Shown here in pieces: positions 21,937 to 27,848 of a stretch of 27,848 bases of DNA. Source of the DNA: CAYSLC01 sp964431545. GTDB lineage: Bacteria > Desulfobacterota > Desulfobacteria > Desulfobacterales > JAABSP01. The position numbers were made by a program, and so were the translations under genes. The notes under the pieces are model-generated. The model had not been told where the DNA came from and did no database searches. It saw only the letters and a list, made by a program, of their open reading frames with translations. The stretch spans positions 1-27,848 of the forward strand of contig CAYSLC010000047.1 of NCBI GenBank assembly GCA_964431545.1, written 5' to 3'. The number at the start of each line of letters is the position of its first letter. The stretch's first letter is position 1.

Positions 21937-23484
21937 ATGAAGAGGAAAGGGACAAGCTGTCTGTTTTTTCTTGTGGTCTGCGCCATCGTTTGGTCTCGGC
22001 CGCCGTCGGCGATCGCCGGCAGGGACCACCTGAAGGTGGCGCTTGAGGCGAATGTTCAGACCATGGACTTTTACCAGACCTCTTCGCGCGTGGCGCTCAA
22101 TGCCGCTTATATGATTTGGGATCCCCTTCTGGAACGAAATCCCGTAACCGGGGAGCTGGAGCCGCACCTGGTCACGTCATGGGAGGTCATCAGTCCGACG
22201 ATTTGGGAATTCAAGTTGAGGCCGGGGGTCCGTTTCCATTCCGGAAACCCGCTGACGGCCGAATCGATTCGGTATACCATCGAAGAGCGGATCCTCGATC
22301 CCGGACAGAACTCCCCCATCGCGGCCAAATGGGACTGGCTCAAGGAGGTTCAGGTGGTCGATGAGCGTACCTTCCGCTTTATCGCCCATAAGCCGTACCC
22401 TCTGGTGCTGCAACAGTTGAACACGTTTTTTCCATATGATCCCAGGTGGACGCGGAAAATGGCCGCCGAACACGGCGATGCGTACCTCCGGAACCACGCC
22501 GTCGGCACGGGTCCGTTTAAACTGGTGGCATTCAAACCCGAAAAGGGCATGGAACTGGAAAGAAACGACGCCTACTTCCAGACCGGCGTTCCGGCCTTCC
22601 CCAGGATGACCATCAAGTTCCTCGGAGATCAGGCCTCCCGCGTGGCCAATTTGATGACCGGCGGGGTGGACTGCGCCGATATCACGCCGGACCAGATTCC
22701 GGAAATCCGCAAATCTGACCGGCTCAAGGTCATGGAAACCCCGATCCTTCGGCTCTATTTCTGGCAGTTTGATTCGGCGGGGCGAGGGCCGGATACATCT
22801 CCGGCCGTCACCGACGTCCGGGTCCGGCGCGCCATCTGGCATGCCATCGATCGTGTGGCCATCATCGAACACGTGCTGGCGGGGCACGCCGGTCCGGTCG
22901 ACATCCCCCTGACCCTCCATTTTGCCGCCGACCATACCATCGAAGGGTATGCGTACGACCGCGACAAAGCAAAGGCACTCCTCAAAGAGGCCGGATACGA
23001 AAACGGATTCGATCTCAGGCTCTGGACCTATACGGAACCGGGCAATCAGGTCAATGAGGCGGCGAGTTGGTATCTGGCCCAGGTGGGCATCCGGGCCAAG
23101 ATCGAGGATTTTATCGGACGGTACGGAGAGCTGGCCAAACTCTGCAGGGAGGGAAAGACAGGGGATGTCTACACGGGGGGCTGGGGGTCCTACAACATAT
23201 TCGATCCCGATGCCATTTTAACCTACTTCTTTTTGATGCCGGACGGCCCGTTCAACTATACCCGGGACAAAACCCTGAGCAACTGGCTGAGGGCCGCCCG
23301 GGAGACGGTGGACATGGAGAAGCGGAAGGAACTCTACCAGAAGGCGCAGAGGAGGATCGTGGAACAAGTCTACTGGATGCCGTTCTATCAGCAACATGCG
23401 ATCCTGGGCGTCAACAAACATTTCGATTTCTCGTTCGGCGTCGACGAGGTCCCCCGCTGGCAGTACGGCAGGTGGACGGATTAA
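21937..23484 (+). CDS. ABC transporter solute-binding protein, peptide/nickel (SBP_bac_5) family
   Basis: 515 residues from ATG 21937, 6 nt after AAGGGGG; an ATG 18 nt upstream is less likely because it would bury that site. The Sec signal peptide (about 1-28) ends near SAIA-G. The mature protein is a full-length family 5 binding protein: YMIWDPLLERNPVTGELEPHLVTSW, LRPGVRFHSGNPLTAESI, GTGPFKLVAF and DVRVRRAIWHAID are characteristic. It binds oligopeptides, dipeptides, nickel chelates or sugars in the periplasm and delivers them to a DppBCDF-type importer. No permease or ATPase gene is adjacent, so it is an orphan. It might serve a distant transporter or present ligands to a Cache receptor; the latter is speculation. 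Confidence 0.93.
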   Translation: MKRKGTSCLFFLVVCAIVWSRPPSAIAGRDHLKVALEANVQTMDFYQTSSRVALNAAYMIWDPLLERNPVTGELEPHLVTSWEVISPTIWEFKLRPGVRFHSGNPLTAESIRYTIEERILDPGQNSPIAAKWDWLKEVQVVDERTFRFIAHKPYPLVLQQLNTFFPYDPRWTRKMAAEHGDAYLRNHAVGTGPFKLVAFKPEKGMELERNDAYFQTGVPAFPRMTIKFLGDQASRVANLMTGGVDCADITPDQIPEIRKSDRLKVMETPILRLYFWQFDSAGRGPDTSPAVTDVRVRRAIWHAIDRVAIIEHVLAGHAGPVDIPLTLHFAADHTIEGYAYDRDKAKALLKEAGYENGFDLRLWTYTEPGNQVNEAASWYLAQVGIRAKIEDFIGRYGELAKLCREGKTGDVYTGGWGSYNIFDPDAILTYFFLMPDGPFNYTRDKTLSNWLRAARETVDMEKRKELYQKAQRRIVEQVYWMPFYQQHAILGVNKHFDFSFGVDEVPRWQYGRWTD

Positions 23485-23532
23485 TGCCGGCGGCGGACGG
23501 CGACCGCAGGCGTACGAGGGCAAATCGCCGGT

Positions 23533-25386
23533 TCAGGCGAGGTCCTTTGCGATGCGCATCACCGCCTCACGGGCCTTCTGGTATCGTTCCAGGGCGCGGG
23601 AACCGCAGAGGGTAAGCACCCGCTGAAACACGGCGTCGCCGCCGTAGGAAGGGTGCCGGCACATGCGGAGGAGCGCCTTGCCCACGCCGGCCGGCTTGAC
23701 GGGGTTCCCTTGTTTGTCGGCGCCCCGTTCCAGGGCGGCCACCGCTGAATCCAGATTGCTGGCGAAGTTCTCCAGCCATCTCTTGATCAAAGCCTTGCGT
23801 TGATCGCCGCCGCCGTCCACCTCCGGAATCAGAGTGGACCGCACCGTCTTGCGGATCTCCGCGAGCTTGCGCGCCGACGGATGCTTCGGAGCCGCGTCTT
23901 TTGACGCGGGCTCCGCGGCCCTCGTCGGGGACGGGTCCTCCACTCCCAGAGCCTTTGCCACGCGCTCCATATCGCCGTCGTCCCCGCGAATCAGCGCTCG
24001 CCATCCGGGCTCGTTCATCGCCGCCAGCGCCTCGGCCACCGCCTTGCGGAGCCGGGGGTCCGGATTTCGGAGGCATTGGATCAACGGCGCCACGGCCGGC
24101 TTTCCGAACCCGGCAAGCGCATCCAGGGCGGGCCGGCGCTCCAGGTCGTGCCCACCGCAGAGAAGGTCCACCAGGGGAGCGATGGCATCGGGCACCGCCG
24201 CGGCCGCGTGCGGGTGCTTCGGCAATCGCTCCATGACGATGAGCCGCACGTTGATGTCCTTGTGCGCCAGGGCCCGGAGGAGATGGGGGATCACTTCGGG
24301 ATCTTTTATGGCGGCGAGGGCGCTCACCGCCGCCTTGGGAACCGCATAGTGGGGATCCCCCAGGGCCTGGCCCAGCGCGTCGATGGCGCGCGGGTTCCCC
24401 AGACGGCCGAGCGCGTCCGCGGCGGCGCGGCGGACCTCGGGATCTTCGTCCGCCAATGCCCGGATCAGCGGCTCCAAAGCGCGGTCGTCCGCCGTAAACC
24501 GGAGCCGGGCGGCGGCCAGACGTCTGGTGGCCGCCTGGGCGCCCTCCAGCAGACGGATGAGCGCCGGCACGGTGGCGGAATGATCGAGGTTGATGAATCT
24601 TGTCCCGCCGACCCCCTCGATGGCGGCCTGGCGGACCTCCTCGTCGGGATCCGACAACGCCGCCGCCAGGGCGTCGAAAACGTCCTGTCCGTCCCGCGAC
24701 CTCAGAAGCTCCACGGCCTTCCTCCGCTCCGGGGGCCCGCCGCTCTTGAGGGCCTTCACCAGGTCCCGGGTGTCGCTCTTGGCGTCCATTGCACGGCCGG
24801 TGGCCCTTCTCCGCTCGATCTCCTCCAGGGCCCCGGCCACGATCTTTGTCAGTTGCGGATCATCGGGGTGGGCCTTCCGGAGACGCTTCAGCGGGCCGGC
24901 GGCACGGGGATCCCCCAGCGCGGATAAGGCGGCGGCGCACGCTCTCCGGACATGGGCCTGGTCCACCGTCAACTTCTCGATGAGCGCGGGGACCGCGCGC
25001 GGATCGGCCGCCTCGGCGAGCTGATTCGCCGCGCTCACGCAGGCGTTCCCCTCGCCGTGCTCCAGCACCCGGAGGTGGGCCCAGAACACCCTCGGATCTT
25101 TCGCGCTCTCCAAATGGAAGGGGACGTCGACATGTCTGTTCGCCCGGCGCACGCCACCCCACTGGTCCTCTCCCAGATCTTCCAGGGCCTCGGCCGCCGC
25201 AAGGCGCACCCTTTCGTCCATGTCTCCAAGGCAACTGATCAGCCTCAAAACCGCGTCATCCGCGTCGGACTCCCCCACCCGGTCGACCCTCTCCAACCGC
25301 TCGTCGACCGACCCTTTTCCCATGGCGTGGATCTTCTTCTCCAATCCGCCCGCGCGGGGCATCAAGCCCGTGATCCGTTTCCACAT
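23533..25386 (-). CDS. HEAT-repeat protein
   Basis: 617 residues. About residues 40-470 contain roughly ten HEAT/PBS-lyase-type repeats, for example DPEVRRAAADALGRLGNPRAIDAL and NPDPRLRKAVAEALAAM, each two helices of about 30 residues with the Asp-Pro-x-Val-Arg turn. A charged Ala/Pro linker (about 480-500) leads to a non-HEAT C-terminal domain of about 115 residues not recognised. There is no signal peptide. HEAT arrays are protein-binding scaffolds; partner unknown. It is the last gene of a minus-strand operon, starting 13 nt after the ASKHA gene stop with GAGGG about 10 nt before its ATG. It is convergent with the binding-protein gene, 48 bp between stops, no clear terminator. Confidence 0.88.
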   Translation of the reverse strand: MWKRITGLMPRAGGLEKKIHAMGKGSVDERLERVDRVGESDADDAVLRLISCLGDMDERVRLAAAEALEDLGEDQWGGVRRANRHVDVPFHLESAKDPRVFWAHLRVLEHGEGNACVSAANQLAEAADPRAVPALIEKLTVDQAHVRRACAAALSALGDPRAAGPLKRLRKAHPDDPQLTKIVAGALEEIERRRATGRAMDAKSDTRDLVKALKSGGPPERRKAVELLRSRDGQDVFDALAAALSDPDEEVRQAAIEGVGGTRFINLDHSATVPALIRLLEGAQAATRRLAAARLRFTADDRALEPLIRALADEDPEVRRAAADALGRLGNPRAIDALGQALGDPHYAVPKAAVSALAAIKDPEVIPHLLRALAHKDINVRLIVMERLPKHPHAAAAVPDAIAPLVDLLCGGHDLERRPALDALAGFGKPAVAPLIQCLRNPDPRLRKAVAEALAAMNEPGWRALIRGDDGDMERVAKALGVEDPSPTRAAEPASKDAAPKHPSARKLAEIRKTVRSTLIPEVDGGGDQRKALIKRWLENFASNLDSAVAALERGADKQGNPVKPAGVGKALLRMCRHPSYGGDAVFQRVLTLCGSRALERYQKAREAVMRIAKDLA

Positions 25387-25399
25387 GACGGCGTTTCCC

Positions 25400-26959
25400 T
25401 CATTCCCGGACCTTGACCCTGGGAAACCGGGATGTCTCCGTGTGGGGGAGAAACCGGGCGGCGCTGAACCGGTTCATCAGGTCCTGGTTGACGTTGAGTT
25501 CGATATAGGTGATCCGGTCCCGGATCTTGTGGATCTCCCCCAGGGGATCCTCGGCGGTCAGCGCCAGGGCCGCGCCCCCGAGGGAGCTGTTGCCCAGGGA
25601 CCGGTAGGCGTCCAGGGGCAGATCCGGAATCATGCCGATGGCGATGGCCGATTCCGGCTTGATGAACGATCCGAAGGTGCCGGCCACGTAAAAGGTCGTA
25701 AGCTCCTCCAGCGTCATGCCCACCGACAGGACCAGCGTCTCCAGGATCGTGTACATGGCCGCCTTGGACCGGATCAGACTGTCGAGATCGACCTCGCCGA
25801 TGGTGAGATCCCGGCCGGTGGCCGATTCCCCGGCCGGGACCACCACCACGTGGCGGACCCCGTCGATCTCCCGGAGCCGGTCCCCGCACTTTTCCGGGAC
25901 CAGCTTCCCCCGGATGTCGAGCATCCCCGAGAGGAACAGGTGGGCGGTCAGATCGATGATCCCCGATCCGCACATTCCCCTGGGGGGCAGGTCCCCGATG
26001 GTGTGGTAGGAGATCTCCCGGCTCCCGGGGTCGATGGCCACCGTGTCGATGACCCCCGGGCCGGCCAGCATCCCCATCCGGGCCACGCCGCTTTCCAGGG
26101 CCGGGCCGGCGGCGCCGGCGCAGGCGACCAGCCAGTCCTTGTTGCCCAGGATCACCTCGGCGTTGGTCCCCACGTCCACCAGGATGGCCGTTTCCTCGAT
26201 CCGGTTCATTCCGGCGTAGAGGATCCCGGAGATGAGGTCCCCGCCGAAGTAGCTGCCCACGTTGGGAAAGACCAGGACCCGGGCCTGGGGGCCGGCGGTG
26301 ATCCCCAGATCATCGGCCCGGACGAGGTCCGGCTGGTTGACGCCCGGGATGTACGGCTCCCGGATCGCCCAGTGGGGGGTGACGCCCAGAAAGAGGTGGG
26401 TCATGGCGGTGTTCCCGGCCACCGTGATCAGGTGGAGGTCCCCGGGCTCGAGCCCGGCCCCGGCGCAGAGATCCCCGGCGGCCCGGTTAAGGCCGCCCAC
26501 GATCATCTCCCGCATCTTGGAAAGGCCGTCCGGCTCGGCGTCGGTGTAGTGGATCCGGGCCAGGACGTCCGGGGCCACCTCCATCTGGGGATTGTCGAAG
26601 GCCGACTCCCCGAGCACCGCCCCGGTGGCCAGGTCCGCGATCCGGAGGACCACCCGGGTGGTGCCCAGGTCGACGGCCAGCCCGGCGGCGGTCCGCGCGT
26701 CCCCGGCCGGGGCCGCGTGGAGGATCCGGTGGAACCCCCGGTCCCGGAAGAGGACGCATCGGACCCGATAATCCCCTTCCCGTAAAATTTCCGGAAGCCG
26801 GCGCACCAGGGAGAGATCGATGCGGGCGTGCTCCGCCCCAGTCTCCCGCCGGACGGCCCGGACGAGGCGGTCGGCGTCCCCCGTGTTGTCCGCGAGGCTG
26901 GGGGGGCGCAGGGCCACCTCGACGACCCGGCCGGTTTTCCGGCCCTCGGCCGGGCTCAC
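25400..26959 (-). CDS. RACo-like ASKHA (DUF4445) protein lacking the N-terminal 2Fe-2S domain
   Basis: 519 residues from GTG 26959, overlapping the sirtuin stop by 4 nt, with GGAG 8 nt upstream. The linker region (about 12-90, PPSLADNTGDADRL) leads to an ASKHA ATPase fold: AVDLGTTRVV (95-104), VAGNTAMTHLFLG, DVGTNAEVILGN, CAGAAGPALESG, GMCGSGIID and VAGTFGSFI. Family members (RACo, RamA) use ATP to drive reductive reactivation of Co(II) corrinoid proteins. They normally carry an N-terminal 2Fe-2S ferredoxin domain or C-terminal 4Fe-4S clusters; neither is here, and the scattered cysteines form no cluster motif. Either a separate ferredoxin supplies electrons, or the protein has another role. 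No corrinoid protein or methyltransferase gene is in the window. Confidence 0.87.
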   Translation of the reverse strand: MSPAEGRKTGRVVEVALRPPSLADNTGDADRLVRAVRRETGAEHARIDLSLVRRLPEILREGDYRVRCVLFRDRGFHRILHAAPAGDARTAAGLAVDLGTTRVVLRIADLATGAVLGESAFDNPQMEVAPDVLARIHYTDAEPDGLSKMREMIVGGLNRAAGDLCAGAGLEPGDLHLITVAGNTAMTHLFLGVTPHWAIREPYIPGVNQPDLVRADDLGITAGPQARVLVFPNVGSYFGGDLISGILYAGMNRIEETAILVDVGTNAEVILGNKDWLVACAGAAGPALESGVARMGMLAGPGVIDTVAIDPGSREISYHTIGDLPPRGMCGSGIIDLTAHLFLSGMLDIRGKLVPEKCGDRLREIDGVRHVVVVPAGESATGRDLTIGEVDLDSLIRSKAAMYTILETLVLSVGMTLEELTTFYVAGTFGSFIKPESAIAIGMIPDLPLDAYRSLGNSSLGGAALALTAEDPLGEIHKIRDRITYIELNVNQDLMNRFSAARFLPHTETSRFPRVKVRE

Positions 26960-27702
26960 GCCGTGGACTCCATCTCCGCGATGATGTCGTCCATGACCCG
27001 GCCCGCCGGACCGGGGACCAGGTAGTCGCTCACCTGGCCGGTGAGGGGGGTCCGCTCCGGGTTGATCTCGATCACCTTGGCCCCGCCCTGCTTGGCGATG
27101 AGGGGCATGTACGCCGCCGGCTGGACCACCGCCGAGGTCCCCACCACCAGCATGACATCGCAGGCGGCCGCCATGCGCCGGGACCGGTCCATGGCCACGG
27201 CGGGGATCGCCTCGCCGAAGAAGACCCAGTCGGGCCGGAGGACCCCGCCGCAAGCGCACCGAGGCGGCAGAATGTCGAGACTCACATTGGGGGTGGGGAT
27301 CTTCTCGGAGCAGTCCATGCACCGCTGCCACGCGCAGTTCCCGTGGAACTCGATGACGTCCGTGTTGCCCGCCAACTGGTGGAGACCGTCCACGTTCTGG
27401 GTGATCACGGCCCGCAGCTTGCCCATCTCCTCCAGGCGGGCCAGCCCCCTGTGTCCGGCGTTGGGTCGGGCGGTATCGATGATCCCCTTGAGATCCTTGA
27501 TCAGCACCTCCCATACCTGGGCCGGGTTCCGGACGAAGTTGTCGATATTGGCGAAGACCATGGGGTCCACCTTCTCCCAGAGCCCCCCCTTGCCCCGGAA
27601 CGGGGGGATGCCGCTCTCCACCGATATGCCGGCCCCGGTCAGGGCCACCACGTTCCGGGCCGCCGAAAGATCCTCCGCGGCCCGCCGGATCAGGTCGTCC
27701 AT
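26956..27702 (-). CDS. cobB: Sirtuin NAD-dependent protein deacylase (CobB/Sir2 family)
   Basis: 248 residues from ATG 27702, which has GAGGTG 6 nt upstream; an in-frame GTG three codons earlier overlaps that site. The NAD fold shows GAGISVESGIPPFRG and TQNVDGLHQLAG, the catalytic His is in EFHGN, and Zn ligands are RCMDC and, further on, RCACGG. VVGTSAVVQPAA completes the NAD site. It removes acyl groups from lysines, releasing nicotinamide. The Tyr-x-x-Arg pair that marks desuccinylases such as E. coli CobB is not seen in the corresponding stretch (RNPAQVWEVL), so deacetylation is more likely. It is first gene of an operon with the RACo-like and HEAT genes; acetylation control of corrinoid or acetyl-CoA metabolism is a plausible but unproven link. 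Confidence 0.93.
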   Translation of the reverse strand: MDDLIRRAAEDLSAARNVVALTGAGISVESGIPPFRGKGGLWEKVDPMVFANIDNFVRNPAQVWEVLIKDLKGIIDTARPNAGHRGLARLEEMGKLRAVITQNVDGLHQLAGNTDVIEFHGNCAWQRCMDCSEKIPTPNVSLDILPPRCACGGVLRPDWVFFGEAIPAVAMDRSRRMAAACDVMLVVGTSAVVQPAAYMPLIAKQGGAKVIEINPERTPLTGQVSDYLVPGPAGRVMDDIIAEMESTA

Positions 27703-27848
27703 TGGATGCACCTCATTTTTTTCATCTTTTGGTATAACCGGTTCATGTATTCAATTTCACGCCGCTGACCGTCAAATCGCAAGGGATACCATTTCCACGC
27801 TCCATTCAACCCCGCCGGGCCGAATGGCTATCCCACTGGTCAAACCCT
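27703..27848 (-). promoter_or_regulatory. Upstream region of the sirtuin operon
   Basis: 146 bp up to the window edge, AT-rich near the gene. On the minus strand TTGACG and GTGAAA are possible -35 elements and TATACC a possible -10, 17-18 bp from GTGAAA; none is strong. No gene is visible here. Confidence 0.3.

Noticed and set aside
26960..27514. Upstream in-frame extension of the RACo-like protein as its missing ferredoxin domain
   Set aside because: The extension lies in another frame of the sirtuin gene, is Gly/Arg/His-rich and has no 2Fe-2S cysteine motif. The GTG at 26959 with a ribosome site and stop overlap is the real start.

Overview
The window is GC-rich, densely coded bacterial DNA with short intergenic gaps and frequent start/stop overlaps. 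Gene content points to an anaerobic, Desulfobacterota-like Gram-negative: a sensory-type [FeFe]-hydrogenase relative, a RACo-type corrinoid activator, a sigma-54 enhancer-binding regulator and unusual chemoreceptors. The taxonomic call is inference; no rRNA, tRNA or other marker is present. I see no CRISPR array, insertion sequence or origin.

Left part (1-3820). A sigma-54 activator with a degenerate receiver (110-1504, minus) lies beside a divergent pair of small genes: an unknown 120-residue protein (minus) and an exported, extremely acidic 90-residue protein (plus). The 600-bp gap between them holds two outward-facing -24/-12 promoters and three near-identical palindromes of the form GAACC-N3-GGTTC. 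This looks like a self-contained sigma-54 regulon with shared activator sites. A PilZ gene with its own good sigma-70 promoter follows.

Centre (3822-19988). This is a complete non-flagellar chemosensory pathway. A Cache-type receptor (minus) is divergent from an operon coding a six-TM receptor, a second Cache-type receptor, CheW, a divergent CheW-like protein, CheB, CheR with a TPR-like tail, a CheA-receiver hybrid and a receiver-GAF-class III adenylate cyclase. The last six genes are packed almost without gaps. No stand-alone CheY, CheZ/CheC/CheD or flagellar gene is present, so the evident output is cAMP. Downstream, after hairpins, comes a soluble receptor in which a ferredoxin plus [FeFe]-hydrogenase-like sensor is fused to the same atypical MCP signalling tip as the three membrane receptors. 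The inferred scheme is: H2 or redox state, plus extracytoplasmic ligands, act on CheA, and CheA sets cAMP through the cyclase receiver. This is the most interesting system in the window.

Right part (19989-27848). Base and codon use is more mixed over part of this stretch. It holds an AlbA_2/HATPase putative regulator with a 9 x 12-bp in-frame tandem repeat (minus), an orphan peptide/nickel-type solute-binding protein (plus), and a minus-strand operon of sirtuin deacylase, a RACo-like ASKHA protein lacking its iron-sulfur domain, and a HEAT-repeat protein.
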